Part shown: positions 18,364 through 27,685 of the stretch, piece by piece
Numbering within the stretch: the stretch's first letter is position 1
Layout: each line of letters begins with the position of its first letter
Assembly: GCF_001399975.1 (NCBI RefSeq)
Contig: NZ_LKBD01000001.1
Location: 1-64,000, forward strand
Source: Pseudoalteromonas sp. P1-9
GTDB taxonomy: Bacteria; Pseudomonadota; Gammaproteobacteria; Enterobacterales; Alteromonadaceae
Direction: 5' to 3'
Length of the DNA stretch: 64,000 nt
Translations under genes and position numbers: made by a program
Notes under the pieces: model-generated
The model's input: only the letters and a program-made list of their open reading frames with translations
What the model was told of the DNA's origin: nothing
Databases searched by the model: none

Positions 18364-19209
18364 TTAGAGATTTAAAACCGCTTTTACATTTGCTAAATAA
18401 GTTTGCGATACTGGCACTTCGGTGCCGTTTTGCAAAACAAGAATGAGCTTGCGCCCGTCTTTTTTAGTATCTACCACGGCGTCTTTGGCTACCCACCATG
18501 AGCGGTGAGTTTGAAAACCGTCATAATGCTCAAGCTTCGCGAGTGCATCTTTAAAACGCATTAATAACAGATGCTCGCCTTTATCTGTTTTTACATTTAA
18601 GTAATGATCGTCCATTTGCAAACAAATTAACTTACCGCGTTTGGCAATGGGTAGCTCATTAATTAATTCATCAACGGCTTGGTTTTGAATGGTATCGACT
18701 TTTTTAGATTCTAATGCCAATTCTTCAGCACTTTCTTTTAGTTGCTGATGTTGTTGCATCATAAGTGTTTTAATTGAGCTCACACCGGCAATAATACCGC
18801 CGATGAATAAACTTGCGAGAAAAGACAGCGGCAGTGATTGCCAGTAGTTTTCAAACGCATCAAAAAAACGTTCAATAATATAGGGCGCTAAAAACCCCAT
18901 AATAATGCTTGCTACTAGCATAGAAATAACCAACCGCACCGGCGAGTTATTCAAGGGCTCAGGAAGCACCGTCATCAACCATTTCGAAAAAAAGTGCATA
19001 GTCGGTGAATAAACAGCATACCCTGTAAAGCAAATCACAGTCCAAAAAGTCCCTGCATACAGCATATCAATTTGATGCATACCAAAGGGTCTTAAAAACG
19101 TTAAAAACACCACAAAAACCGCAACCACCAGCGAATCGCTAAGCATATCTTTCGCTCGCCATAATTCGGTTAAAGACTGATTTTGTTGGTTTATTTCACG
19201 ATTCGCCAA
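18364..19209 (-). CDS. Membrane-bound LytTR-type transcriptional regulator
   Basis: 281 residues. Four hydrophobic helices (about 25-45, 55-75, 95-115 and 130-150) precede a short coiled linker (MMQQHQQLKESAEELALESKK is the hydrophilic part) and a C-terminal LytTR DNA-binding domain (LICLQMDDHYLNVKT, FQTHRSWWVAKDAV, VPVSQTYLANVKAVL). The helix-LytTR layout suggests direct membrane sensing without a phosphorelay. It is convergent with the siderophore operon, with a one-base gap between stops and no terminator, and divergent from the DUF2141/carotenoid oxygenase pair, its likely target across the 145-bp intergenic region. Confidence 0.88.
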   Translation of the reverse strand: MANREINQQNQSLTELWRAKDMLSDSLVVAVFVVFLTFLRPFGMHQIDMLYAGTFWTVICFTGYAVYSPTMHFFSKWLMTVLPEPLNNSPVRLVISMLVASIIMGFLAPYIIERFFDAFENYWQSLPLSFLASLFIGGIIAGVSSIKTLMMQQHQQLKESAEELALESKKVDTIQNQAVDELINELPIAKRGKLICLQMDDHYLNVKTDKGEHLLLMRFKDALAKLEHYDGFQTHRSWWVAKDAVVDTKKDGRKLILVLQNGTEVPVSQTYLANVKAVLNL

Positions 19210-19354
19210 TTTAACACCACCACATTCGACTTATTTTACGAAGTTTTCAGCAGCACTGACGAAGGCGCCATTGTTGCATTAAAAAATTCACTTTAACGTT
19301 TACCTCACGAGCAAATAACTGCTCGAATAATTAACTCAAATATAAGGACAAACA

Positions 19355-19774
19355 ATGAAACTTTTAAAACTATGCGTAATTGCTTTAAACCTTTTTATTC
19401 TACCTATATACGCGCAAACGGTGCAATTTAATATTGAGGCCGTAAAACATGATACAGGCAAACTTTATGTACAGCTGTTTAAAGGTGAAGACAATTACAA
19501 AAAGGGCAAGGCATATAACGCAGCTATTGTAAGGGCTAAAGCAGGCGATGTAATGGTGACGTTTAATGATGTTGAACCCGGTGAATACGCCATTCGCTTT
19601 TTTCATGATGAAAATGATAACGGCAGCCTCGATACCAATATGTTCAGCATTCCTGTTGAAGGGTATGGCTTTTCGAACAATGCGGTAATCAACTTTGGTC
19701 CTCCAAGCTATCGTGAAATGGCCTTTAACGTCGCTGAAGCACCCGTTTCTAATTCATCAAAAGTAAATTACTAG
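19355..19774 (+). CDS. Exported DUF2141 protein
   Basis: 139 residues with a signal peptide (MKLLKLCVIALNLFILPIYA, cleavage after AYA-like IYA). The body has the DUF2141 hallmark FFHDENDNGSLDTNMFSIPVEGYGFSNNA-type loop (key residues D-x-N-x-N-G-x-L-D) and forms a small beta-sandwich, in the periplasm or secreted. Function of the family is unknown. An AAGGAC Shine-Dalgarno precedes the start. It is 11 nt upstream of a carotenoid-oxygenase gene and divergent from a LytTR regulator, an arrangement I associate with Alteromonadales. Confidence 0.88.
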   Translation: MKLLKLCVIALNLFILPIYAQTVQFNIEAVKHDTGKLYVQLFKGEDNYKKGKAYNAAIVRAKAGDVMVTFNDVEPGEYAIRFFHDENDNGSLDTNMFSIPVEGYGFSNNAVINFGPPSYREMAFNVAEAPVSNSSKVNY

Positions 19775-19785
19775 GAGCGTATAAA

Positions 19786-21306
19786 ATGCAGCGAAGAGAT
19801 GCGATTAAAAGCTTATTTGGTTTGTCTGTGGTGGCCGCATGCTCTCCGCTGCCCACCTTTGCAAACTTAGCGAGCAAGCAATCAGACCCTTTAGTACTAA
19901 ATGCCAAACTGTTTGCCAAAGCAAAAGCCAGCAACCCAAATTTAATTGGCTTTGAAGGCCTTGAAAATGATTTACCGCTACAACAGCTTACCCTTGAAGG
20001 TAATCTGCCAAGCGATTTTAGAGGCGCATTTTATCGCAATGGCCCTGCTGTGCATCAACGCGGCGAGCAACGATACCTGCATTTGTTTGAAGGTGATGGC
20101 ATGATCCAGCATTTTAACTTTACAAACAAAGGCATTACACATCAGGCAAAGTTTATACAAACACCGAAATATCAGCAGGAGCAAAGTGCCAACAGGTTTT
20201 TATTTTCAGGGCCTGATAGTCAGTTACAAAATAGCCTGTCGGTAAATAACCCCGACGCTATAAATACCGCAAATACCAATGTGATACCGGTCAATGGTGA
20301 GCTTTGGGCGTTGTGGGAAGCAGGCTCTGCAACCGCATTAGATGCAACGTCACTGAATACCAAAGATTTTGTAAACTTAGGAAACAACTCCCGTTATGGG
20401 AACAGCTTAAAAGGGCTGGCATTTTCAGCCCACCCTAAGGTTGAAGCCGATGGCACTATTTGGAATTTTGGCAGTACCATTACCGGCGACATTGTGCTCT
20501 ATCAGCTAAATAAATTTGGTATCACGCAAAAAGTAAACTTGCTCAAAACTGACTATCGCGGTGGCTTGCTGCACGACTTTCTGATTACACAAAACCATTT
20601 ATTAATTATTTTACCGTCTTTAGACCGAGACAAAACCGACGAACGCTTTTTTGGCGCTATTCGCTTTAAAGATGAATTACCGATGCGGGTATTGGTGGTT
20701 GATAAAAACACCCTTACTTTAAAACGTGAATACCAGCTAGATGCGGGCTTTGCCTTTCATTTTGGCAATGCGTGGGAAGATGCACAAGGCACAATCCGTT
20801 TTGATGCTAGCCTTTACCCGAATATTGAAACGCTGCATTACATGAGTGAGTTAATGCGTGGCAATACACCCGAAGCAGCACCGGCAAAAGCGGTTTTATT
20901 CACCTTAAATCAAAATGGCACATCAGATAAACAAACTGTCGATGGCATCAGCGAGTTCCCTCGTATTTACAGTCACTTAACTGGGCTAAAAAATGAGTTA
21001 TTGGTGACGTTAACATCGATACAAAGTGATGTGTGGAGCGACAGTGTGCGCATTGTTAATGTTAATAATGGAAAGCAAGATACCTTTGTGTATGGCGAAG
21101 ACTTTTTAGTTGAAGAGCATGTGATTGTTGATAACACACAACAAGAAGGTAATGGCTATTTAGTCGGCACAGCACTGCATGTGCCGTCAAAGCGCACCTG
21201 CGTTAATATTTTTAAAATAGGTCATATTAGTGATGGACCCATTTGCCGCGCTTGGTTGGGGCAAACATTACCGCTTGGCTTTCATGGTAATTTTGTTGCG
21301 GTTTAA
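19786..21306 (+). CDS. Carotenoid oxygenase (RPE65/CCD family), Tat-type signal
   Basis: 506 residues. The N-terminus MQRRDAIKSLF followed by a hydrophobic stretch and AACS looks like a twin-arginine signal, possibly a lipoprotein one. The mature part is a seven-bladed carotenoid-cleavage-dioxygenase fold with FRGAFYRNGPA, HLFEGDGMIQHF and the iron-binding histidines in SAHPK, LLHDF, FHFGNAWED or YSHLTG, and the final GFHGNF. Family members cleave carotenoids, stilbenes or lignin-like compounds with Fe(II) and O2. An exported version suggests an extracytoplasmic aromatic or carotenoid substrate. Regulation by the divergent LytTR protein is likely. Confidence 0.9.
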   Translation: MQRRDAIKSLFGLSVVAACSPLPTFANLASKQSDPLVLNAKLFAKAKASNPNLIGFEGLENDLPLQQLTLEGNLPSDFRGAFYRNGPAVHQRGEQRYLHLFEGDGMIQHFNFTNKGITHQAKFIQTPKYQQEQSANRFLFSGPDSQLQNSLSVNNPDAINTANTNVIPVNGELWALWEAGSATALDATSLNTKDFVNLGNNSRYGNSLKGLAFSAHPKVEADGTIWNFGSTITGDIVLYQLNKFGITQKVNLLKTDYRGGLLHDFLITQNHLLIILPSLDRDKTDERFFGAIRFKDELPMRVLVVDKNTLTLKREYQLDAGFAFHFGNAWEDAQGTIRFDASLYPNIETLHYMSELMRGNTPEAAPAKAVLFTLNQNGTSDKQTVDGISEFPRIYSHLTGLKNELLVTLTSIQSDVWSDSVRIVNVNNGKQDTFVYGEDFLVEEHVIVDNTQQEGNGYLVGTALHVPSKRTCVNIFKIGHISDGPICRAWLGQTLPLGFHGNFVAV

Positions 21307-21312
21307 CAATTC

Positions 21313-21341
21313 TTGACAATGCTTTATGGTGAACTTATCTA
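21313..21341 (+). promoter_or_regulatory. Sigma-70 promoter of the SIMPL-domain gene
   Basis: TTGACA at 21313-21318, a 17-nt spacer, then TATCTA (overlapping TATAAT) at 21336-21341, 45 nt before the start codon. Confidence 0.7.
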
Positions 21342-21385
21342 TAATTCACAACTCAAAACAGAGACTTATTTAAAAAGGACGCACC

Positions 21386-22114
21386 ATGAAGCCATTGTTT
21401 TATTTATCACTGTTAGCGCTTTCAAGTTTAGCATCTGCAAACAGCCATTTACCTAACCACCGCCATATTGCAATTACCGGCTACGGTGAAACCACAGTTA
21501 AGCCAGATATCGCCGTTTTACATTTTTCGGTAGAGCATATAGATAAAAGAAGCGCAGAGGCCAAAGCTGAAGTCGATAAACGCTTTAATACCCTGTTAAA
21601 AGGTCTTAAAAAATACAATATTAGCGAAAAAGACATTATTGCATCACGCATTGCTGTATCACCGCGATACGAGTATTCGCAGCAAGAGCGCAAACAACTG
21701 CATGTTGGCTACTCTGCAAATCGCTCAATTCAAGTAACTGTGAACGATTTAACCATGCTTAGTGATGTGATGGATTTAGCGTTAAGCGTTGAAGTAAACC
21801 AAATTCAACGTGTTGAAATGGCTTCGTCAAAAGAAGAACAGCTTCAGCAAAAAGCGGTGGAACTTGCCATTGAAAATGCGAAAACCAATGGTGCAGCCCT
21901 CGCCAATTCATTTGGCGCAGCACTTGGCAAGGTTTACAGTATTAACGCGCAAAATTACGATCAAATTAAGCATTACGGAACAATGGAAAAAATGGGTAAT
22001 GCACGCATGATGAGTGCTGACATGGGATCGGTTTCGCCCGGTACCTATTTACAAGATGATCTAACCTTTAAGGCCACAATCAATGTCGTGTTTGATTTAA
22101 AAGGTAAAAACTAA
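21386..22114 (+). CDS. Periplasmic SIMPL-domain (DUF541) protein
   Basis: 242 residues with a signal peptide (MKPLFYLSLLALSSLASA). The motif ITGYGETTVKPDIAVLHFSVE and the repeated helical segment AEAKAEVDKRFNTLLKGLKK identify the SIMPL/DUF541 family, exemplified by E. coli YggE, linked to oxidative stress and, in other homologues, forming large periplasmic assemblies. AAAAAGGAC precedes the start. It is preceded by its own promoter and appears monocistronic. Confidence 0.88.
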   Translation: MKPLFYLSLLALSSLASANSHLPNHRHIAITGYGETTVKPDIAVLHFSVEHIDKRSAEAKAEVDKRFNTLLKGLKKYNISEKDIIASRIAVSPRYEYSQQERKQLHVGYSANRSIQVTVNDLTMLSDVMDLALSVEVNQIQRVEMASSKEEQLQQKAVELAIENAKTNGAALANSFGAALGKVYSINAQNYDQIKHYGTMEKMGNARMMSADMGSVSPGTYLQDDLTFKATINVVFDLKGKN

Positions 22115-22208
22115 TTAGAGGGTTAATAACAACCTATTGTGAACACATCTAATACAGCAATAATTGCTAGAAAATAATGTGTTATCTAACGCTTAGGTTA
22201 GTTATAGT

Positions 22209-22230
22209 GGGCAGCGAATAATCGCTGCCC
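22209..22230 (+). terminator. Hairpin between SIMPL gene and next ORF
   Basis: Perfect 9-bp stem GGGCAGCGA / TCGCTGCCC with an ATAA tetraloop. A broken T tract (AAGGTTTTT) follows, and the next start codon is 16 nt downstream, so it may terminate or affect translation. Confidence 0.45.
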
Positions 22231-22246
22231 AAGGTTTTTAAATTAC

Positions 22247-22552
22247 ATGCGTAAATCCGATAAAAAATTAGATAACCAAATCCGCATCGCGCTTACTACA
22301 CTTTGCGAAGAAACCCTTAAAGACTTAGCGGGGTTTTGCTGGGTTACGCACACAGTTAACTTTCAAAAATTTCCGAAAAGCTTGCAAGTCACATGCGTTT
22401 TTGAAGACACACATGCCTTATCCAATTTTACTAGTAGCGAGCACTTGCACTCAATCCGCTCTCAAATAGAACAAACGCTTAAACAACTAAATATTAATAC
22501 TGCTGCTATCAAAGAGTGTGTTACTTTCGTAACCAAACAGGATGCACCTTAG
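22247..22552 (+). CDS. Conserved hypothetical 101-residue cytoplasmic protein
   Basis: Small soluble protein without signal or membrane helices. It contains FCWVTHTVNFQKFPKSLQVTCVF and an alpha-helical C-terminus (SIRSQIEQTLKQLNI). I do not recognise a domain with certainty; similar small proteins are sometimes labelled Fis-family regulators in databases, but no Fis helix-turn-helix is visible here. It starts just after a hairpin and 31 nt before another small gene. Confidence 0.6.
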   Translation: MRKSDKKLDNQIRIALTTLCEETLKDLAGFCWVTHTVNFQKFPKSLQVTCVFEDTHALSNFTSSEHLHSIRSQIEQTLKQLNINTAAIKECVTFVTKQDAP

Positions 22553-22583
22553 TGCCTGTTTACACCTATAAAATGGAGTTTTT

Positions 22584-22985
22584 ATGATTAGATTATTACT
22601 TTGCATTATAGCATTTTCGCCAATTACCTTATTTGCTAATCAAAATGTGATTAGTGTTGATCGCGTAGTACCCCATAGTTTTGAACTGGCATTTCCAAAC
22701 GAGCGCAATATCGAACCTGAATTAAGCGACTTCCATGTAAAAAACTTTGTGTTAATGAGCAACGAAAATGGTGAGCGTTTCGCCGTAGTGACCATTCAAA
22801 ACCTTGCCAATGGCTCGCGTACCCTCAACCATAAACATTTAATGGCACAAGTTAGCAATGGCGCGCGTATTCGCCCATTAGCATTTGAGCAAATGTTTAA
22901 AGACGATGAAACCTTATCGCTTACCATTCAATTTGGTGAAAGTAATTTTCCATTATTAACCGTTTATTCTCGCACTAAAGGCTAA
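22584..22985 (+). CDS. Exported hypothetical protein
   Basis: 133 residues with a clear signal peptide (MIRLLLCIIAFSPITLFA). The mature protein is predicted beta-rich (FAVVTIQNLANGSRTLNHKHLMAQVSNG) with no cysteines, suggesting a small periplasmic Ig-like or FlgD-like sandwich. I do not recognise the family. TGGAG stands before the start. It lies in line with the isochorismatase gene 29 nt downstream and may share its transcript. Confidence 0.65.
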   Translation: MIRLLLCIIAFSPITLFANQNVISVDRVVPHSFELAFPNERNIEPELSDFHVKNFVLMSNENGERFAVVTIQNLANGSRTLNHKHLMAQVSNGARIRPLAFEQMFKDDETLSLTIQFGESNFPLLTVYSRTKG

Positions 22986-23014
22986 ACTCAAGGCGAACAA
23001 TCGAGGCAAATAAC

Positions 23015-23554
23015 ATGATTACACGTAATAATGCAGGCTTAATTGTTGTTGATATTCAAGGAAAACTAGCAAGCCTAATGGCGGGCGGTGATGCCTATAT
23101 TGAACATTGTTGCGCGCTTATCTCAGGCGCGAAAATTCTTAATCTTCCGATCATTTGGCTTGAACAAAACCCTGAAAAATTAGGTGCAACACACCCTAAA
23201 ATAGCAAACTTACTGGCCGACATTACGCCCATCACAAAATACACCTTTGATGCCTTTCGCGAGCCCGTGTTTATGCAAACAATTGAGCACGAAAGTAAGG
23301 CTCATTGGCTGGTCTGTGGTATTGAAGCACATATTTGTGTTTATCAAACTTGCTCAAGTTTGCTGCTCAATAATTACCAAGTACACTTGGTGGGCGACTG
23401 TATTGCATCCCGTAAAGCAGAAAACAAACAGCTTGCCATCACTAAACTACAGCAATTAGGTGCACATATTACGGGGCTTGAAATGAGCCTGTTTGAATTA
23501 GTAAAAGATTGTCGCGACGAGCACTTTAAAGCGATATTAAATTTAATTAAATAA
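23015..23554 (+). CDS. Isochorismatase-family hydrolase
   Basis: 179 residues, normal for the YcaC-like single-domain group. The catalytic triad is visible: Asp in VVDIQGKL, Lys in the PITKYTF region and Cys in WLVCGIEAHICVYQT. The cis-peptide neighbourhood GIEAHICV is typical. Such enzymes hydrolyse amides, vinyl ethers or imides; the substrate here is unknown. GAGGCAAATAAC precedes the start. Confidence 0.88.
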   Translation: MITRNNAGLIVVDIQGKLASLMAGGDAYIEHCCALISGAKILNLPIIWLEQNPEKLGATHPKIANLLADITPITKYTFDAFREPVFMQTIEHESKAHWLVCGIEAHICVYQTCSSLLLNNYQVHLVGDCIASRKAENKQLAITKLQQLGAHITGLEMSLFELVKDCRDEHFKAILNLIK

Positions 23555-23613
23555 GCTGAGCTTAAGTTAAATAATATCAATGTTTCGTGTTGTTTAATCG
23601 CATGACTTACCTG

Positions 23614-23649
23614 AAACACGCGCTACTATGGTAAACTTGACGCGTGTTT
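23614..23649. promoter_or_regulatory. Inverted repeat upstream of DUF2798 gene
   Basis: AAACACGCG (23614-23622) and CGCGTGTTT (23641-23649) form a 9-bp dyad with an 18-nt gap, directly in front of the DUF2798 gene; an operator or mRNA stem is possible. Confidence 0.35.
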
Positions 23650-23672
23650 TATAAGTGAAGTTGTCCCCTGAA

Positions 23673-23900
23673 ATGATCCCGAGTAAATATCAACGTTTTG
23701 TCTTTTCTTTTTTTATGGCACTGTTAATGTCATTTTTAATGTCGTTTGTTATTACCTTATTCAATGTTGGCTTTGTTGATAATTTAATCTCACTCTGGCT
23801 AAAAGCCTGGGGCTTTGCATTTGTTGTTGCATTTCCAACAGTTACCTTAGTTGCACCTGTTGTAAATAAACTCACCCGTCTTTTTGTTACACAAGATTGA
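23673..23900 (+). CDS. DUF2798 small inner-membrane protein
   Basis: The frame can start at GTG 23655, but homologues of the family start at MIPSKYQRF, so ATG 23673 is preferred (75 residues). Two transmembrane helices (about residues 9-31 and 42-64) with the motif LMSFLMSFVITLFN and the closing PVVNKLTRLF are characteristic of DUF2798. Function unknown. There is no strong ribosome site before either start. Confidence 0.7.
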   Translation: MIPSKYQRFVFSFFMALLMSFLMSFVITLFNVGFVDNLISLWLKAWGFAFVVAFPTVTLVAPVVNKLTRLFVTQD

Positions 23901-24020
23901 TAAACAAAATTTAATTAAGTCATTTAAAAACATAATATTACAATCCATCACAATCGCTAGACTTGCGCTTTCATTTACGCCATTATTTCAAATTCTTAAC
24001 AATAAAAATAAAGGACTAAA

Positions 24021-26717
24021 ATGCAAGCGCCAGTATTTAAAGCGAGCCTAATTGCATCGAGCATTCTCTTACTCACAGCATGTGGCTCTGACGACAAACC
24101 CAATAAAGCACCAACTATTTCAAGCAATATTGCCAGTGCTTACCCAGAGCGTGGTGATGTTGCTATTGCCATCACACTTTCAGATACTGACGGTAGCATT
24201 AAGTCGTCAAATGTCGTGCAAAGTAGCGGCCCAACGGTCGAGTTCACATATGCTAATGGAAATTTAAGCTTTACTGCACCAGAAGTGACTAGCGATAGCG
24301 CTGTCGGTTTTACCGTAACCGCAAGCGACAACGACGGTGCCCAATCAACGCTTAACATCAGCACCACCATTACCGATGTAAACCGCGCACCAATTGCCGA
24401 CGCATCTCAAGTACAAGTTGAATTTAACCAAGCACGAGAGTTTGATTTAGGCATTTCAGATCCTGATGGCGACACGGTACAAGTTGCAATTAAAACTGCG
24501 CCGCAACAAGGTGAGTTAACATTACTTGAAAACAACGTATTTTCTTATACTCCGAGCCTAAACAGCGCTGAAGACCAAGAGTTTGAAATCACCTTAAGCG
24601 ATGGCGACCTTGAAACATCGCAGCTAGTCAGCATTAAATTAGTTGATACAAGTGCTCCTGTCATTGTTACCAAAACACCCGAATCAAACGCACGTTTAGT
24701 CGCAGTTGATAGCAACATTACAATTTCATTCGATGATGTATTAGACGCAACCAGCGTTACCACTAATTCAGATGCACAATGTAGCGGCAGCATTCAGCTA
24801 AGTAACGATAACTTTTCCACTTGTGTTGCGCTTGACGTAAGCTCAGCAACAACTGATGCTACGCCAACTGTTTTAACCTTAAACCCAGCTCAAAGCCTTT
24901 CTGCATCAACTGATTACGTTATAAAAATAACGGGTGATGTTGCTAACTTCCACGGCACGTCGCTTGTTGAACAAAGCTTTACATTTAAAACTGAAAACAG
25001 CGATTTGCTTATTTCAGAAGTGTCGTCATCAAAATGGTGGGATGATAACCGTTGGGTAGAAGTTTATAACGGTACCGCCAGCCCTGTTTCACTTGCAGAC
25101 TATCAAATTGTTGCCGAAAGCATTAACTATACCGATTGGAGTGATACCGGCGTAAGAGCTTTTGCACTGTCAGACAAAACTCTCGCACCGGGTGAATTTA
25201 TTGTGCTGCAAGCAAAGCACGGTAATGGCTACTGGCAACAAAGTGTCGCTGAATCAAATCAGCTAATGTTAATTTCAGACGAATCAAATATTCACCCTGA
25301 ATGGTACTACTCAGGTGGTTTTGTTGAATTACAAACGGTGTCTGGTACAACGGTAGATTTTGTTAGCTTTGGCGAAAATACCTATCTGCCAACTGACGCA
25401 AGCCAATGGCAAGCAGGTAACAATGCCGCGCCAATGGAAGAAAACCTAGGTATGAGTGTTGTTCGTGCAGCGCTTGATAGCGATACAAACTCAGCGCAAG
25501 ATTGGCAAGTAAGCTATTACATGACGCCGGGCGGACAAAATAACGTAACCTGTAATACCGATGACGACAACGACGGCATTCCAGATTGTGCCGAACAAGA
25601 AGGCGCAACCTTTGCAGGCCTGCCACTTTATGAGTGGGGTGCTCGCGCAGGTGTAAGAGACATCTTTATCGAAGTCGACTACATGGAAAGTAATGACCCT
25701 GGTATTCAATTGCATCGCCAAGCATTAGATTCAGTTAAAGCGGCGTTTGCAGCGCAAAATATTGCAATGCATTTTGATGCCGGTGACTTATACCACCAAG
25801 CTGAAGGTATTTCGCCAGCCGACTATGATTTAGGCGGTGGTAACCAAGTTGATTTTTACGCGCAAACTAACTTTGCAGGTTCTGCAGAAGCACCAAGTAT
25901 ACTTGACCATAAAGTGAAAAATTTCGACATCAAACGTCGTCCTATTTTCCACTATATGTTAATGGCAAATAGCCAAGAAGAAGACGGCTCAGCAGGTTCT
26001 TCTGGCCTTGCTGAAATCAACGGTAATGACTTTATTATTTCTATGGGTAACTGGGGCTTTAGCTTAGAAACCGAAGTAGGCCGTAATATTGTGTACAACA
26101 TGCAAGCCGGCACGATTATGCATGAGCTAGGTCACAACCTAGGTCTTCGCCATGGCGGTAACAACAACACCAATAATAAACCTAATCACCACAGCGTAAT
26201 GAACTACTTATATCAATTAAGTGGTTTATCAACTATCGGTGAAAGCGAAGGTGACCGTTACCACCGTCGTTTCTTCTCTGGTAACAACAACTGTTTCCCA
26301 GAAGACGCACAATTAATTGATGGTTTTACCTCTGCACCAGAAGATTTCAAAATCAGCTACTCACACGGTGTTAATGGCACAATTAACGAAGCTCAAATCG
26401 ATGAGTCGCTTGGTTTAGTTAATGCGAATTCTGTTGCGGTTGATTTTGATTGTAACGGTAACAGCAGTGACGTATTAACTAATTACGACTTAAACTTTGA
26501 TGGCCAATTAAGTGCCGAGCTTAACGACTTTAACGAATGGGATAACTTAGTACTTAACTTTACTCGTTATTGGAGTGGCGCAAATGGTGGCGCTACGGTT
26601 TCATCAAATGAGCAACAAAAACCACAAAATGTTATGGACTCTGATCTACAAGAAGTTATTGTTGAGCAAGCGCCGTCTAAGGAGCTGTTAAAAATGATTT
26701 CTACTGCTGGTAAATAA
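24021..26717 (+). CDS. Lipoprotein metalloprotease-like protein with Ig-like and lamin-tail domains
   Basis: 898 residues. Lipobox LLLTAC gives a lipidated Cys near residue 21. Cadherin/Ig-like segments follow (to about 210), then a bacterial SbsA-type Ig (about 215-325, IVTKTPESNARLVAVDSNITISFDD-like), a lamin-tail domain (about 330-480, LLISEVSSSKWWDDNRWVEVYN), a Ca-binding DDDNDGIPD stretch, and a zinc peptidase-like region with HELGHNLGLRH (His701, Glu702, His705, His711 region). The extended HExxHxxGxxH places it among metzincin-like proteases, anchored on the outer membrane or cell surface. A small lipoprotein gene follows after one base. Confidence 0.82.
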   Translation: MQAPVFKASLIASSILLLTACGSDDKPNKAPTISSNIASAYPERGDVAIAITLSDTDGSIKSSNVVQSSGPTVEFTYANGNLSFTAPEVTSDSAVGFTVTASDNDGAQSTLNISTTITDVNRAPIADASQVQVEFNQAREFDLGISDPDGDTVQVAIKTAPQQGELTLLENNVFSYTPSLNSAEDQEFEITLSDGDLETSQLVSIKLVDTSAPVIVTKTPESNARLVAVDSNITISFDDVLDATSVTTNSDAQCSGSIQLSNDNFSTCVALDVSSATTDATPTVLTLNPAQSLSASTDYVIKITGDVANFHGTSLVEQSFTFKTENSDLLISEVSSSKWWDDNRWVEVYNGTASPVSLADYQIVAESINYTDWSDTGVRAFALSDKTLAPGEFIVLQAKHGNGYWQQSVAESNQLMLISDESNIHPEWYYSGGFVELQTVSGTTVDFVSFGENTYLPTDASQWQAGNNAAPMEENLGMSVVRAALDSDTNSAQDWQVSYYMTPGGQNNVTCNTDDDNDGIPDCAEQEGATFAGLPLYEWGARAGVRDIFIEVDYMESNDPGIQLHRQALDSVKAAFAAQNIAMHFDAGDLYHQAEGISPADYDLGGGNQVDFYAQTNFAGSAEAPSILDHKVKNFDIKRRPIFHYMLMANSQEEDGSAGSSGLAEINGNDFIISMGNWGFSLETEVGRNIVYNMQAGTIMHELGHNLGLRHGGNNNTNNKPNHHSVMNYLYQLSGLSTIGESEGDRYHRRFFSGNNNCFPEDAQLIDGFTSAPEDFKISYSHGVNGTINEAQIDESLGLVNANSVAVDFDCNGNSSDVLTNYDLNFDGQLSAELNDFNEWDNLVLNFTRYWSGANGGATVSSNEQQKPQNVMDSDLQEVIVEQAPSKELLKMISTAGK

Positions 26718-26718
26718 G

Positions 26719-27180
26719 ATGAAAAGAGTAACGATTACAATCTTATTGTTACTCTTGGTGGGCTGCTTTGATAGCAGCTCGCCAGATTGGCAATTGACTA
26801 ACACCGGCTTAAGTTATCAAAACGTTGCGGTAAATTTTAACGCGCAAACACTGGCAAATTGCCGTGATTGCAGATTAAAAAATACATCTCAACACTCGCC
26901 TCAAGGCCCTGTTAAATTTACCGGCCTCTACCAAAAAGATGCGTTAGTTGCCGCTTACGGAGAAAACGCGCAATTAGAGGTTAAAATTCCAAACGATGCT
27001 GGGCGAACCGTGTTTAAGGTGTTGGCTAAAAACAACGCGTGGCAATTAGAAAGCGAAAGCAACAGCTATGTTTTGAGCGAAGGTGAAGTGACGAATGTTA
27101 CCATGTATGGTACTAATTACGTTATTTTACCGCTGAAACTCTCTAAGCAACGCATAAACTATATTTGGCTAAAGCAATAG
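26719..27180 (+). CDS. Small lipoprotein downstream of the metalloprotease
   Basis: 153 residues. The signal peptide ends in LLLVGC, so it should be lipidated. The mature part has a CRDC pair and is otherwise beta-rich with no recognised domain. It starts one base after the metalloprotease stop, so both are made from one mRNA; a partner, inhibitor or chaperone role for the protease is an inference from this coupling only. Confidence 0.7.
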   Translation: MKRVTITILLLLLVGCFDSSSPDWQLTNTGLSYQNVAVNFNAQTLANCRDCRLKNTSQHSPQGPVKFTGLYQKDALVAAYGENAQLEVKIPNDAGRTVFKVLAKNNAWQLESESNSYVLSEGEVTNVTMYGTNYVILPLKLSKQRINYIWLKQ

Positions 27181-27250
27181 GTTAGGGTTGAGTTGGCTAG
27201 TTAGTATGAAATTAGCCAACAACGCACAACATATAAGTAAGGGGCATTTT

Positions 27251-27685
27251 ATGAAAGTTTATTTATCAGGTGAAATCCACAGTGATTGGCGCGAGCAAAT
27301 TACTGCTGGCTGCCAAGCTAAAAATCTCGATATTCAGTTTGTCTCACCAAACACAGATCACGAATCTAGCGACGCTGCAGGCGATTGCCTAGGCGAAGAA
27401 ACTAACCCATTTTGGCGTGACCACAAATCGGCAAAAGTAAATGCAATACGTATTCAAAATGCCATTAAATCATGTGATTTAGCGATTATTCGCTTTGGTG
27501 ACAAATACAAACAATGGAATGCCGCATTTGATGCGGGTTATTGTGCCGCCCTTGGCAAGCACTACATTACGCTGCATAGCGAAGAAATTGTTCATGCATT
27601 AAAAGAAGTAGACGGTAGCGCGCAAGCGTGGGCTACATCACCATCACAAATTGTCGAAATTTTAGCGTACACGCTTAATTCATGA
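27251..27685 (+). CDS. ytoQ: YtoQ family protein
   Basis: The frame is open from 27188, but the family N-terminus MKVYLSGEIHSDWREQI starts at ATG 27251, after AAGGGG. 144 residues. Conserved segments NPFWRDHKSAKVNAIRI, CDLAIIRFGDKYKQWNAAFDAGY match YtoQ, which resembles nucleoside 2-deoxyribosyltransferase-like Rossmann folds; biochemical role not established. It overlaps the next gene by 4 bases. Confidence 0.85.
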   Translation: MKVYLSGEIHSDWREQITAGCQAKNLDIQFVSPNTDHESSDAAGDCLGEETNPFWRDHKSAKVNAIRIQNAIKSCDLAIIRFGDKYKQWNAAFDAGYCAALGKHYITLHSEEIVHALKEVDGSAQAWATSPSQIVEILAYTLNS

